Origin: CAWINX01 sp963702055
GTDB taxonomy: Bacteria > Actinomycetota > Thermoleophilia > Solirubrobacterales > 70-9
Reading direction: 5' to 3'
Assembly (NCBI GenBank): GCA_963702055.1
Contig: OY969702.1
Coordinates: forward strand, 1 to 64,000
Length of the DNA stretch: 64,000 nucleotides
Every line of letters begins with the position of its first letter. Positions within the stretch are counted from its first letter, which is position 1. A program made the position numbers and the translations under genes. Shown here one piece after another: positions 7,868 through 18,211 of this stretch. The notes under the pieces were generated by a model that did no database searches, had not been told where the DNA came from, and saw only the letters and a list, made by a program, of their open reading frames with translations.

Positions 7868-7873
7868 AATATG
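7868..7873 (-). promoter_or_regulatory. possible -10 (CATATT) for the truncated BtuF-like gene
   Basis: On the minus strand CATATT ends 9 bases before ATG 7858 with no ribosome site between. It would give a leaderless transcript of the shortened frame. Confidence 0.35.
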
Positions 7874-7967
7874 GCATTTCTCGCCGAGCCGCCGCACCGG
7901 AAAGCTATATTGCGTCTCGCCGCATGGCCGAAGACGACCTCCCCCGAAGTATCGGGTCACATAGCCG

Positions 7968-9266
7968 ATGAGCGTCCTCCTGCTCGTCCTGTTGCTCCTG
8001 CTGATCGCCGTCAACGGCTTCTTCGTCGCTGCCGAGTTCGCGCTCGTCCGCAGTCGCCGCGGCAAAATCGAGCAGCTCGCCAAGGAGGGGGAGGCAGGAG
8101 CGGAGGCGGTGATCGAGCAGCTCGACAAGATCGACGAGTCGCTCTCCGCCTGTCAGGTCGGGATCACGATGGCTTCGATCGGGATCGGCTTCCTCGGTGA
8201 GCCCTCGCTGGCCAAGTTGCTGGAACCGCTCTTCGGGGGCTTCTCGCACGGGGTCGCCGTCGGCCTCTCGGTGGCGATCGCCTTCGCCCTGGTCACCGCG
8301 CTCCACATCAGCGTCGGCGAGCAGGTGCCGAAGATGCTCGCGATCGGCCATGCCGAGCGCACCGCGCGCCGGGTCTCGCGCCCGCTCAACTGGTTCCGGG
8401 CGATCACTGCCCCGGTCGTCTTTGCGCTCAGCCGCTTCTCCAACGCGATCATCCGCCTCTTCGGGGTCAATCCGACCGACATCGAGCAGCGCCATACCGC
8501 GGAGGACCTCAAACAGATCATCGATCGCTCGAAGCTGGGCGGCACGCTCGACCCCGGCGAGGCCGGCATGCTGGGTGGCGTCTTCCACTTGCACGAGCAG
8601 GAGGCCCGCGAGGTGATGACGCCGATTCCGGCCGTCGTCACGGTGGACGCCTCGGAGGGAGTCGAGGCGGCGCTGCGACGCTGTGTCACCTCCGGCCACA
8701 CGCGGCTGGTGGTGATCGAGGACGACAACCCGGATCGGGTCAAGGGAATCGTCCACAACAACAGCCTCGCCCGGCTCTACATGAGCGACGGGCCGAAAGC
8801 CTCGATTTCGCCCGCCGTCCGCGACGCGGTGATCGTCCCCGAGACCAGGCCGCTCGACGACCTGCTCCACGACCTCCAGGTCCAGCGCACCTCGATCGCG
8901 GTCGTCGTCGACGAGTACGGCCGCACGGTCGGGATCGTCACCGTCGAGGACATCCTCGAAGAGGTGGTGGGGGAGATCGAGGACGAGACCGACCCCCGCG
9001 CCGCGGCGATGCGGCGGCTCACCAACGGCGACTGGTTCGTGCGCGGCCACGTCTCGCTAGGCGACCTCTCCGACGCGGGCATCGAGCTGCCGGTCGACAC
9101 TGACGCCTACAACTCGGTCGGCGGCTACGTGTTCGGCGAACTTGGACGGCTGCCGAAGCGGGGCGACGCGATCACCTCAAACGGCTACACGATCCGGGTC
9201 GAGTCGGTTCGCGAGAATCGGATCGAGGCGGTCCGGATCAGCGGTTCCGTCCGCCCGGACGCCTAG
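7968..9266 (+). CDS. CNNM/CorC-type membrane protein with CBS domains (hemolysin C family)
   Basis: This 432-residue protein has the full family layout. The DUF21 membrane domain occupies about residues 1-195 (start MSVLLLVLLLLLIAVNGFF, with AEFALVRSRR and IGFLGEPSLAKLL). A CBS pair lies at about 210-335 (VMTPIPAVVTVD, then TSIAVVVDEYGRTVGIVTVEDILEEVVGEI). A CorC/HlyC transporter-associated domain lies at about 350-430 (WFVRGHVSLGDL, DAYNSVGGYVFGELG). Family members are linked to Mg2+ and Co2+ homeostasis; the older name hemolysin is misleading. It stands alone between a decayed gene and a small hypothetical gene. Confidence 0.93.
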   Translation: MSVLLLVLLLLLIAVNGFFVAAEFALVRSRRGKIEQLAKEGEAGAEAVIEQLDKIDESLSACQVGITMASIGIGFLGEPSLAKLLEPLFGGFSHGVAVGLSVAIAFALVTALHISVGEQVPKMLAIGHAERTARRVSRPLNWFRAITAPVVFALSRFSNAIIRLFGVNPTDIEQRHTAEDLKQIIDRSKLGGTLDPGEAGMLGGVFHLHEQEAREVMTPIPAVVTVDASEGVEAALRRCVTSGHTRLVVIEDDNPDRVKGIVHNNSLARLYMSDGPKASISPAVRDAVIVPETRPLDDLLHDLQVQRTSIAVVVDEYGRTVGIVTVEDILEEVVGEIEDETDPRAAAMRRLTNGDWFVRGHVSLGDLSDAGIELPVDTDAYNSVGGYVFGELGRLPKRGDAITSNGYTIRVESVRENRIEAVRISGSVRPDA

Positions 9267-9310
9267 CTTCTCCGGGCAACCCGCACCCCGCCGAACCTGG
9301 GAGGTCCCGC

Positions 9311-9538
9311 ATGTGGGTTGTTCGATTGAGCGACAAGCAGCTCGAGGTCCTGAGGGCGCTGTTGCGCTCCGAGGATCACCTTGGCCCGGCGTTGCAGGGC
9401 GCCCTTGAATCGCTCGACCTCGCCCGTTGGGACGAGTTGCCCGAGGCCGAGCTGCCCTGGGAAGAGGTCGAGCTCATCGCCCGCCGCCAAGGCATCTCCG
9501 AAGCCGACGTCATCTGGGACATCAGCGGTAAGCGGTAG
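9311..9538 (+). CDS. small acidic protein of unknown function
   Basis: This 75-residue protein is not recognised. It is acidic and mostly helical, with no signal peptide and no cysteines. GGAGGT ends 5 bases before ATG 9311, one of the better ribosome sites in the window, and this supports the frame over the opposite strand. It lies 44 bases after the CorC-type gene and runs convergently toward the hydroxyacyl-CoA dehydrogenase gene. Confidence 0.68.
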   Translation: MWVVRLSDKQLEVLRALLRSEDHLGPALQGALESLDLARWDELPEAELPWEEVELIARRQGISEADVIWDISGKR

Positions 9539-9545
9539 CGCCGAC

Positions 9546-10367
<822 letters not shown>

Positions 10368-10428
10368 TCGGCCCGGGTTCCTATCATGCGCCCTCGATCC
10401 GAGGTGTCGTGACTATCGTCACATGACT

Positions 10429-10450
10429 GGTTGACTGACCAGTCAGTCGG
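10429..10450. promoter_or_regulatory. TetR-type operator, copy 1 (thiolase promoter)
   Basis: The sequence ggttgactgaccagtcagtcgg contains the inverted repeat TGACT-GACC-AGTCA. The same 15 bases (ttgactgaccagtca) recur at 19835-19849 before an acyl-CoA dehydrogenase gene. TTGACT at 10431-10436 could itself be a -35, with tatcgt (10452-10457) as a weak -10, so a bound repressor would block the promoter. The TetR gene itself is not in the window. Confidence 0.7.
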
Positions 10451-10473
10451 TTATCGTGGACAGACAACTTCGC

Positions 10474-10518
10474 TCCGCTGTTCCTTTGCTCCGTTATTTG
10501 AGGCAAAGGAACAGCGGA
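10474..10518. repeat. dispersed hairpin element, copy 1 (5' leader of thiolase gene)
   Basis: A perfect 16-bp stem, tccgctgttcctttgc (10474-10489) with gcaaaggaacagcgga (10503-10518), encloses a 13-base loop. It lies between the operator/promoter and the ribosome site of the thiolase gene. The same arm sequence forms a second hairpin at 17488-17532. Confidence 0.85.
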
Positions 10519-10539
10519 ACAACTGGAATGGAGGACGCG

Positions 10540-11721
<1,182 letters not shown>

Positions 11722-11787
11722 GGCTCGATGGCGGGAAGCGCGGCAGCCGTATAGGTTGCCCGCCTCAGTCCACCGGAGGGAGAACCC

Positions 11788-12264
11788 GTGAGTAAGCGTC
11801 TCGTCCAAATCCTGATCGCCGGTTGCGCCGCCGCCTTCGTAGTGGCCGGCTGCGGCAGCAGCGGCGGCGACACCAGCACGGCGTCACTCACCAAGGCCGA
11901 GTTCGTCAAGCGGGCCGACGCGATCTGCGCCAAGGGCAACAAACAGCTCCAGGTCCAGGTCGTGGGCTACGCCAAAAAGGTCGGCTGGAGCGGCAAGACG
12001 CCGCCGACCGACGCGCAAGCGACCGAGATCGCCAGCACGATCCTGATCCCCTCGGTCCAGAGCCAGCACGACAAGATCGACGCGCTCGGCGCCCCCAGCG
12101 GCGAGGAGGACCAGGTCAACGCGATCCTCACCGCCCTGCAGGATGCGATCGACCAGGCCAAGAAGGACCCGGCGGCGCTGGTGCGGCAGCCCCATGACCC
12201 CACCTTCACCAAGGCCGACAAGCTGGCCCAGGACTACGGCCTCACCGTCTGCGGCCAGGGCTGA
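11788..12264 (+). CDS. lipoprotein of unknown function
   Basis: The 158-residue precursor has a lipoprotein signal with lipobox VAGC at residues 20-23, followed by a Gly/Ser/Thr linker. The mature part is helical and contains two cysteines (DAICAKGN and LTVCGQG) that could form a disulfide. No family is recognised beyond small actinobacterial lipoproteins starting TKAEFVKRADAICA. GGAGGGA ends 8 bases before GTG 11788, and tataggtt upstream may be a -10. Confidence 0.82.
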   Translation: MSKRLVQILIAGCAAAFVVAGCGSSGGDTSTASLTKAEFVKRADAICAKGNKQLQVQVVGYAKKVGWSGKTPPTDAQATEIASTILIPSVQSQHDKIDALGAPSGEEDQVNAILTALQDAIDQAKKDPAALVRQPHDPTFTKADKLAQDYGLTVCGQG

Positions 12265-12274
12265 CATGCCCCGA

Positions 12275-12280
12275 TATGCT
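12275..12280 (+). promoter_or_regulatory. -10 element TATGCT for a leaderless acyl-CoA dehydrogenase operon
   Basis: TATGCT ends 8 bases before ATG 12289 and no ribosome site is present. It would drive the three-gene set 12289-15640. Confidence 0.5.
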
Positions 12281-12288
12281 CAGCGCCG

Positions 12289-13467
12289 ATGGACCTGACG
12301 CTCTCGCCGTCTGAGGAGGAGTTCCGCGACGAGGTCCGCTCCTGGCTGGAGGAGAACCATCCCGGCCCCGAGCCCGAGGCCGGCCTTGAGGAGGTGATGG
12401 CCTTCCGGCGCGACTGGCAGCGCAAGATGCACGAGGCCGGCTGGGCCGGGATCTCCTGGCCGAAGGAGTACGGCGGCCGCGGCGCCACCCTGATCGAGCA
12501 GGCGATCTTCGTCGGCGAGGCGGCGCGCCTCGAGGCCCCAAGCCCGGCCAACGTGCTCGGCTTGGCGATGGGTGGGCCGGTGGTGATCGCCCACGGCACC
12601 GACGAGCAGAAGCAGCGCTACCTGGAGCCGATCCTCACCGCCGAGGAGATCTGGTGCCAAGGTTTCTCCGAGCCCGAGTCGGGTTCCGACCTCGCCTCGC
12701 TGAAGACCCGCGCGGTCAAGGATGGCGACGAGTGGGTGGTGACCGGGCAGAAGGTCTGGACGACCTTCGCCCAGTACGCGAAGTGGTGCATGCTCGTCGC
12801 CCGCACCGACCCCGACGCCCCCAAGCACAAGGGGCTCACCTACTTCCTGATGGACATGGAGCAGGATGGGGTCGAGGCCAAACCGCTGGTCCAGATCACC
12901 GGCGAGGGGGAGTTCAACGAAGTCTTCATCGAGGAGGCGCGGATCCCCGATGCCAACGTCGTCGGCGGGGTCGGCAACGGCTGGACCGTCGCGATCACCA
13001 CCCTGATGAACGAGCGCGCCGGGCTCGCCTTCGGCGCGATCGCCCAGGTCGCCAACAGCCTCAAGCGGGTCACCGAGCTGGCTGCCGGGACCCGCGTCAA
13101 CGGCGTCAGCGCCGCGCAGGACCCGGTCTACCGCCAACGGATCGCCCAGCTCCACATCGAGGCCGAGACGATGCGGCTGAACGCCTACCGCGGCCTCACC
13201 AAGACGATGCAGTCGGGCATCCCCGGGCCCGAGGGGTCGCTGGGCAAGTGGCAGTGGGCCGACATCAACCAGCGGATCGCCGAGCTGGCGCTCGACATCG
13301 AGGGGGCCTACGCTCCGCTCGACCGCGGCGCCGCGCACGCCACCGACAACGGCGCCTGGCAGTACCGCTTCCTGCGCTCCCGCGCCAACTCGATCGAGGG
13401 CGGGACGACCGACATCCTCAAAAACATCATCGCCGAGCGGGTGCTCGGCCTGCCGAAGATGCGCTGA
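12289..13467 (+). CDS. acyl-CoA dehydrogenase, subunit 1 of a paired set
   Basis: The 392-residue flavoprotein has the acyl-CoA dehydrogenase fold. The N-terminal helical domain contains WPKEYGGRGAT. The middle domain contains CQGFSEPESGSDLASLKTRA, and the C-terminal domain ends NSIEGGTTDILKNIIAERVLGLP. The GGTTDI/RVLGLP ending resembles actinobacterial FadE proteins that work as alpha2beta2 heterotetramers, for example in steroid side-chain degradation. The adjacent gene, three bases downstream, encodes a second, sequence-divergent dehydrogenase, which fits that arrangement. The substrate cannot be deduced; a branched or ring-bearing acyl-CoA is plausible. FAD is the expected cofactor. Confidence 0.92.
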   Translation: MDLTLSPSEEEFRDEVRSWLEENHPGPEPEAGLEEVMAFRRDWQRKMHEAGWAGISWPKEYGGRGATLIEQAIFVGEAARLEAPSPANVLGLAMGGPVVIAHGTDEQKQRYLEPILTAEEIWCQGFSEPESGSDLASLKTRAVKDGDEWVVTGQKVWTTFAQYAKWCMLVARTDPDAPKHKGLTYFLMDMEQDGVEAKPLVQITGEGEFNEVFIEEARIPDANVVGGVGNGWTVAITTLMNERAGLAFGAIAQVANSLKRVTELAAGTRVNGVSAAQDPVYRQRIAQLHIEAETMRLNAYRGLTKTMQSGIPGPEGSLGKWQWADINQRIAELALDIEGAYAPLDRGAAHATDNGAWQYRFLRSRANSIEGGTTDILKNIIAERVLGLPKMR

Positions 13468-13470
13468 CCC

Positions 13471-14595
13471 ATGTACTTCGACCTCACAGACGAGCAGCAG
13501 GCAATCAAGTCGACCGCGCACGACTTTCTCGCCGCTCGCTACAAGTCGGAGCGGATCCGCGCCCTGGCCGAGAGCGAGCACGGCTTCGAGCAGTCCGACT
13601 GGGAGGAGATGGCCGAGCTGGGCTGGACCGGCCTGGCGCTGCCCGAGGAGTGGGGCGGGCAGGGCCTCGGCATCGTCGAGCTGGCCGTCCTCTTCGAGGA
13701 GATGGGTTACGCGATGGCCCCCTCGCCACTGCTCTCCACGACGGTCGCCGGGCTGGCTCTGGCGGCATGTGGAAGCGACACGCAGAAGGACCGCTGGTTG
13801 CGCCCCCTGGCTGCCGGCGAGGCGCGCGGGACGCCGGCGCTGTTCGACGCCGGCACCCCGGCGACCCCGGCCGGCTTCGAGATGGAGGCCGAGCCCGACG
13901 GCGACGGCGTCGTCCTCAACGGCGAGAAGGTGCTGGTGATGGATGCGGCGAGCGCCGACTTCTTCCTCGTCGCCACCGCCGACGGTCGCCGTCACCTGGT
14001 CGAGCGTGGCGCCGATGGCGTCACCGTCACCGCCGAGCCCTCGATCGACCTCACCCGGCGTCTGTACTCGGTGCGCTTCGACGGCGTCCGCGTCGGCGCC
14101 GAGGCGACCCTCAGCGGTGCCCGGGAGGATTACCTGCCGGTTCTCTGGCGCGCCTGCGTGGCGATCGCCGCCGAGTCGACCGGGATCGCCCAGCGCACCC
14201 TTGAGATGGCGGTCGCCTACGCCAAAGACCGCAAGCAGTTCGACCGTCCGATCGGCTCCTACCAGGCGGTCTCCCACCGCTGCGCGCAGATGCTGCTGGA
14301 GACCGAGAATGCCCGCTCCGCCGTCTACGGCGCGGCATGGGCTGCCGATGCCGCGCCCGAGTCGCTGCCCCTCGCCGCGTCGATGGCGAAGGCCTACGCA
14401 TCCGACGCCGGCTGGCGGGTCCCCGACGCTTCGATCCAGGTCCACGGCGGCATCGGCTTCACCTGGGAGCACGACCTCCACTTCTTCCTCAAGCGCGGCA
14501 AGGCGAACGCGGCGACCTTCGGCGACGCCAAGTGGCACCGCGACAGGGTGGCGGACGCCGCGCTCGCCGAGGCCGCCGAGCCGGTCGCCGCCTGA
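13471..14595 (+). CDS. acyl-CoA dehydrogenase, subunit 2 of a paired set
   Basis: This 374-residue protein starts 3 bases after the preceding gene ends. It has the family fold: LPEEWGGQGLGIVELAVLFEEMGYAMAP in the N-terminal domain, a degenerate middle domain, then AYAKDRKQFDRPIGSYQAVSHRCA. The C-terminal segment IQVHGGIGFTWEHDLHFFLKRGK matches the FadE27/FadE29-type partner subunits. Such partners commonly lack the catalytic glutamate and help build a shared active site, so this is probably the obligate partner of the upstream protein. The pair is followed by an LLM-class oxidoreductase. Confidence 0.92.
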   Translation: MYFDLTDEQQAIKSTAHDFLAARYKSERIRALAESEHGFEQSDWEEMAELGWTGLALPEEWGGQGLGIVELAVLFEEMGYAMAPSPLLSTTVAGLALAACGSDTQKDRWLRPLAAGEARGTPALFDAGTPATPAGFEMEAEPDGDGVVLNGEKVLVMDAASADFFLVATADGRRHLVERGADGVTVTAEPSIDLTRRLYSVRFDGVRVGAEATLSGAREDYLPVLWRACVAIAAESTGIAQRTLEMAVAYAKDRKQFDRPIGSYQAVSHRCAQMLLETENARSAVYGAAWAADAAPESLPLAASMAKAYASDAGWRVPDASIQVHGGIGFTWEHDLHFFLKRGKANAATFGDAKWHRDRVADAALAEAAEPVAA

Positions 14596-14611
14596 GGTCG
14601 AGCGGCCGACG

Positions 14612-15640
14612 ATGAGCGCCCTGGAGCGGATCTCGGTCGCGGCGATCGGCACCTCGGTCGCCGACCTCGAGGCGGAGACGAAGCGAGCCGAGGCAGCCGG
14701 CATCGAGTGCGTCTGGGCGCCGGAGCTGTTCCGCTCCTCGGTGACGCAGGCCGCCTACCTGGCCGCCAAGACCGAGAAGGTCGACGTCGCCACCGGGATC
14801 GCCTGGGCCTTCACCCGCAGCCCCTTCATCCTCGCCGTCAGCGCCCTCGACATCGACGAGATGTCGGGCGGCCGCTTCCGCCTCGGCCTCGGATCGGGCG
14901 TCAAGCGCCTCAACGAGACCTGGCACAACGCCTCCTACGGCAAGCCCGCCCCACACCTGCGTGAGGCGATCGAGGCGACCCGGCTGATCATGGGCCAGGC
15001 CGGCGCCGGCGAGCCGATCCGCTACGAGGGCGACTACTACGACATCGATATCAAGGGCTGGGTCCGGCCCCACCCGGCGCCGCGCGAGTCGGTGCCGATC
15101 TACACCGCCGGCGTGCAGGCGGGGATGTGCCGGATGGCGGGCGACGTCGCCGACGGGTTGATCGGCCACCCGATCCAGAGCCTGCGCTGGATCGACGAGG
15201 TCGTCGTCGACGCCTTCGAGGAGGGCTTGCGGCGCAGCGGTCGCGAGCGCGGGGACTTCGACTACCTGCCGACCGTCTGCTGCGCGATCGACGACGACGA
15301 GGCGCGGGCGATCGAGATGGCCCGTCGCACGATCTCCTTCTACGCCACCGTCAAGACCTACATGCCGCTCTGGGAGATGCACGGCTTCGCCGATAACGCG
15401 GTCGCCGCCGGAGATGCCTTTCGCCGCGGCGACCTCGCCGCCGTGCCGGCGGCGATCAGCGACGAGATGGTCGACGCCTACTGCGCGGCGGGCCCGCTCG
15501 ACAAGGTGCGCGCCCGGGTCGAGGCGACGGCGGAGCGTGCCGACGGCCTCTTCCTGACGCCGCCCACCTACTTCATCTCCCCCGAGGAGCTCTCCGAGTA
15601 CCAGAACCGGATCATCGAGTCCTTCGGCCCCTCGGCCTGA
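14612..15640 (+). CDS. LLM-class (luciferase-like, probably F420-dependent) oxidoreductase
   Basis: The 342-residue TIM-barrel protein shows the family signatures AAGIECVWAPELF, ATGIAWAFTRSPFILA, DEMSGGRFRLGLGSG and PIYTAGVQAGMCRMAGDVADGLIGHP. F420-dependent members are frequent in actinobacteria and act on lipids, sterols and xenobiotics; an FMN cofactor cannot be excluded. It lies 16 bases after the paired acyl-CoA dehydrogenases and is presumably cotranscribed, suggesting a role on the same substrate. The last gene of this small operon, it is followed by a convergent collagen-like gene. Confidence 0.88.
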   Translation: MSALERISVAAIGTSVADLEAETKRAEAAGIECVWAPELFRSSVTQAAYLAAKTEKVDVATGIAWAFTRSPFILAVSALDIDEMSGGRFRLGLGSGVKRLNETWHNASYGKPAPHLREAIEATRLIMGQAGAGEPIRYEGDYYDIDIKGWVRPHPAPRESVPIYTAGVQAGMCRMAGDVADGLIGHPIQSLRWIDEVVVDAFEEGLRRSGRERGDFDYLPTVCCAIDDDEARAIEMARRTISFYATVKTYMPLWEMHGFADNAVAAGDAFRRGDLAAVPAAISDEMVDAYCAAGPLDKVRARVEATAERADGLFLTPPTYFISPEELSEYQNRIIESFGPSA

Positions 15641-15673
15641 CGGCCGCTCCTCGATGTGCGCCGTGGCGCTGCG

Positions 15674-16402
15674 CTAACGCAGCTGCTCGATGACCAGGGA
15701 GGCGGCGGAGGCCTGTGTGCCGCCGGCCAGCGGCGTGATCGTGAGCGCGGGGGAATTCCCGCTCGGGTTCACCACCGAGAGGGTCGAGTTGGCGGCGGTG
15801 GTCGTGACCAGGGCCTCCCCGGCAATTTGACTCGTGCCGGTCGCTCTCCCGTAGACGGTGTAGTCGAGGGCGGTCGAATCGAGCGTCAACTCGAGTTGCC
15901 CTGGTTCGGTCACGGACACGGAGAACGCCACTCGGTAGGTGCCGATGTCCGGCAGCACGAACGTGCTGGAGCCGCTCCTGACGATGGCGCCGTCGTGGGG
16001 GCCGTCCTGGGGAAACTCGACCGGGCTCCCCGGCGCGACCGTTGCCGCGTTGTCCGGGGGCATGAGGGCAAAGAATTCGGCGTATTGAGACGGCGCGGAA
16101 GGCCCGGGTACACCAGGCGGTCCGGTCTGGCCAACCTCGCCCTGCGGACCCTCTGCGCCCCTTTGGCCAATCGCACCCCGAGGGCCCGCTGCGCCCCTCT
16201 TTCCCCTGGGTCCAGGCTTGCCACGTCGGCCTCGTGGTCCCTTCTCCCACGGTTCGGACCTGGTTGCCGACCGTGCGCTCGGACCCGCTTGGACCAATGA
16301 CGATGCGGCATAGCCGGTGCCGCCCAGAGCGACGAAGAGCGCGACGAGCGCGACGAGCATGGCCGGCGAAGGTCGGCGCACGCGTGGGTGGCGCATGTGC
16401 AT
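15674..16402 (-). CDS. secreted collagen-like protein with BclA-type C-terminal head
   Basis: The 242-residue protein has a signal or anchor segment at about residues 14-33 (MLVALVALFVALGGTGYAA). A Gly-X-Y collagen stretch of about 17 triplets follows (about 52-103, for example KGPRGRRGKPGPRGKRGAAG). The compact beta-rich C-terminal domain (about 107-242) resembles the TNF/C1q-like head of Bacillus BclA: a STFVLPDIGTYRVAFSV strand, an ALTITPLAGGT region and the ending SLVIEQLR. Such heads trimerise and drive collagen folding. A surface filament or spore-coat-like role is possible. ATG 16402 is chosen because TAGCCT ends 6 bases before it. Confidence 0.85.
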   Translation of the reverse strand: MHMRHPRVRRPSPAMLVALVALFVALGGTGYAASSLVQAGPSARSATRSEPWEKGPRGRRGKPGPRGKRGAAGPRGAIGQRGAEGPQGEVGQTGPPGVPGPSAPSQYAEFFALMPPDNAATVAPGSPVEFPQDGPHDGAIVRSGSSTFVLPDIGTYRVAFSVSVTEPGQLELTLDSTALDYTVYGRATGTSQIAGEALVTTTAANSTLSVVNPSGNSPALTITPLAGGTQASAASLVIEQLR

Positions 16403-16408
16403 AGGGCG

Positions 16409-16414
16409 AGGCTA
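16409..16414 (-). promoter_or_regulatory. -10 element TAGCCT for the collagen-like gene
   Basis: On the minus strand TAGCCT ends 6 bases before ATG 16402, predicting a leaderless transcript and fixing the start at MHMRHP. Confidence 0.5.
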
Positions 16415-16441
16415 CCTCACGCCACCGGCGGGCGGGTGCCC

Positions 16442-17461
16442 TCAGTCGCTTGCTACGCGGACGACGAGCTTGCCGGTGTTGGCGCCGTCGAAGAGCATGT
16501 TGATCGCGGTGGGGAGTTGGTCGAAGCCCTCGACGACGGTCTCCAGCGGCTTCAACTTTCCCTCCGCGACCAGCGTCGACAGCTCCGCGGCGGCCTCCGC
16601 CTGGCGGTCGAAGTGGTCGAGGACGATGAAGCCCTGCAGGGTCGCCCGCTGGATCAGCAGGTTGCCGAAGGCTCGCGGCCCCGGCGGGGGCTCGGCGTCG
16701 TTGTAGCCGGAGATCAGCCCGCAGAGCGCGATCCGGGCGCGCAGGTTGATCCGGGCGAAGATCGCGTCCATGATCTCGCCGCCGACGTTCTCGAAGTCGA
16801 CGTCGATCCCGTCGGGCGTCGCCGCGCTCAGTTGCTCCGTCCAGTCGGGTGACTTGTAGTCGACCGCCGCGTCGAAGCCGAGCTCGTCGGTGAGCATTGC
16901 GCACTTCTCCGGCCCACCGGCGACGCCGACCACCCGCGCCCCCGCCGCCTTGGCGATCTGGCCGGCGGTCGAGCCGACCGCGCCGGCGGCCGCGGAGACG
17001 ACGAAGGTCTCACCCGGCGCTGGCTTGCCGATCTGCGTGGTGCCGAACCATGCGGTGAGTCCAGTCATTCCGAACACGCCGAGGTAGGTGCTGGAGGAGG
17101 CGATGCCCTCGATCTCGGCGACCGGCAGCAGCGGCGCCGCGTCGGAGGCGACGAACCACTCCTGCCAGCCGGTCAGTCCCTGGACCAGCTGTCCTTCGGC
17201 GTAGCCGGGGTGCTTGGAGGCGACGACGCGGCCGATGCCGATGCCGCGCATCACCTCACCGATGCCGACCGGAGGGAGGTAGGTCGGCACGTCGCTGATC
17301 CAGGCGCGGTTGGTCGGGTCGAGAGAGATCCACTCGATCCTCACCAGCGCCTCGCCGTCGCCGATCTCGGGGACGGCCTCCTCGACCAGCTCGAAGGTCT
17401 CCGAGCCGATTCGCCCGTCGGGCCGCTCGCGCAGGAGGAATTGTCGGTTGCCCTGCCCCAC
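16442..17461 (-). CDS. NADPH-dependent MDR-type oxidoreductase (leukotriene B4 dehydrogenase/CurA-like)
   Basis: The 339-residue protein is a zinc-free medium-chain reductase. Its N-terminal catalytic domain begins GQGNRQFLLRERPDGR and contains WISLDPTNRAWI. The Rossmann motif is SAAAGAVGSTAGQIAKAAGA, followed by GFDAAVDYKS and DVDFENVGGEIMDAI. These are hallmarks of the family that includes prostaglandin reductase, YncB and CurA, which reduce alpha,beta-enone double bonds. GTG 17461 follows TAGGGT by 8 bases on the minus strand. The substrate is unknown. Confidence 0.9.
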   Translation of the reverse strand: MGQGNRQFLLRERPDGRIGSETFELVEEAVPEIGDGEALVRIEWISLDPTNRAWISDVPTYLPPVGIGEVMRGIGIGRVVASKHPGYAEGQLVQGLTGWQEWFVASDAAPLLPVAEIEGIASSSTYLGVFGMTGLTAWFGTTQIGKPAPGETFVVSAAAGAVGSTAGQIAKAAGARVVGVAGGPEKCAMLTDELGFDAAVDYKSPDWTEQLSAATPDGIDVDFENVGGEIMDAIFARINLRARIALCGLISGYNDAEPPPGPRAFGNLLIQRATLQGFIVLDHFDRQAEAAAELSTLVAEGKLKPLETVVEGFDQLPTAINMLFDGANTGKLVVRVASD

Positions 17462-17469
17462 CTAAGCCC

Positions 17470-17475
17470 ACCCTA
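17470..17475 (-). promoter_or_regulatory. -10 element TAGGGT for the MDR oxidoreductase gene
   Basis: On the minus strand TAGGGT ends 8 bases before GTG 17461 with no ribosome site between them. Confidence 0.45.
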
Positions 17476-17487
17476 CCCTCAAAAGCT

Positions 17488-17532
17488 TCCGCTGTTCCTT
17501 TGCCGGGTATAGAGGGGAAAAGGAACAGCGGA
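17488..17532. repeat. dispersed hairpin element, copy 2; possible terminator of the metallo-hydrolase gene
   Basis: A perfect 14-bp stem, tccgctgttccttt (17488-17501) with aaaggaacagcgga (17519-17532), encloses a 17-base loop. The arms are identical to copy 1 at 10474-10518 but the loop is different. Read on the minus strand the stem is followed by agctttt, so here it may end transcription from 17543-19775. Confidence 0.8.
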
Positions 17533-17542
17533 GCGGGTTGAG

Positions 17543-18211
17543 TCAGGCGGGGAGGGCGGCGACGAAGCGCTTGAACTTCGCCATGTCGGTGACCGCCGGC
17601 CCGTGGCCGGGGAGGATCAGCGAGGGATCGAGGTCGGCGAGCTTGCGGATCGAGCGACGGTTCTCGGCCGGGTCGTAGGTGAAGATCTCCGGCGGCTCCT
17701 TGATCCCCGGCAGCGCGGTGGCGTAGCTCATGTTGCGGATCACGTCGCCGCAGATCGCCACCCGGTCGGACTCGCGAAAGAAGATCACCTCGCCGCGACC
17801 GTGACCGGGGGCGTGGACGACGCGAAATCCGGCCACCTCGTCGCCGCCTTGGAGGGCTCGGTCGACCTTGTGAGGCGGCCCCTCCCAGATTCGCTTGATG
17901 ATCCTGTTGACGGGGTGTCTCGCGGCCGCCTCCTGCATCGGCCTGCGTCCCTCCATCGCGTCGACGTCGTCGGCGTGGCAGGCGAGTGGGATGCCGCGCG
18001 CTTCGCAGACGTCTTTGGCGACGCCCTGGTGATCGGGATGGACGTGGGTCAGCGCGAGCATCGAGATCTCGCGCCCCTCGATCTCGCTGAAGATCCGGCG
18101 GCGGTCCCAGCGCCGTCCCGCGTCGATCAGCACGTCCTCGGCGAGGTAGACGTTGATGCTTGGCGCCGGGAACTCCTTGAGGCGCCAGACGCCCGGGGCC
18201 AGGTACTTCAA
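17543..18211 (-). CDS. MBL-fold metallo-hydrolase
   Basis: The 222-residue protein has the metallo-beta-lactamase zinc motif THVHPDHQG (about residues 55-63). Further ligands appear in HAPGHGRGEVIFF and CGDVIRNM, and the final histidine in ILPGHGPAV. This is the single-domain, glyoxalase II-like layout, and its hydrolytic substrate is unknown. ATG 18211 overlaps the stop of the upstream 82-residue gene (ATGA), which in turn overlaps the cell-wall protein gene, so the three are one translationally coupled operon. Confidence 0.88.
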   Translation of the reverse strand: MKYLAPGVWRLKEFPAPSINVYLAEDVLIDAGRRWDRRRIFSEIEGREISMLALTHVHPDHQGVAKDVCEARGIPLACHADDVDAMEGRRPMQEAAARHPVNRIIKRIWEGPPHKVDRALQGGDEVAGFRVVHAPGHGRGEVIFFRESDRVAICGDVIRNMSYATALPGIKEPPEIFTYDPAENRRSIRKLADLDPSLILPGHGPAVTDMAKFKRFVAALPA

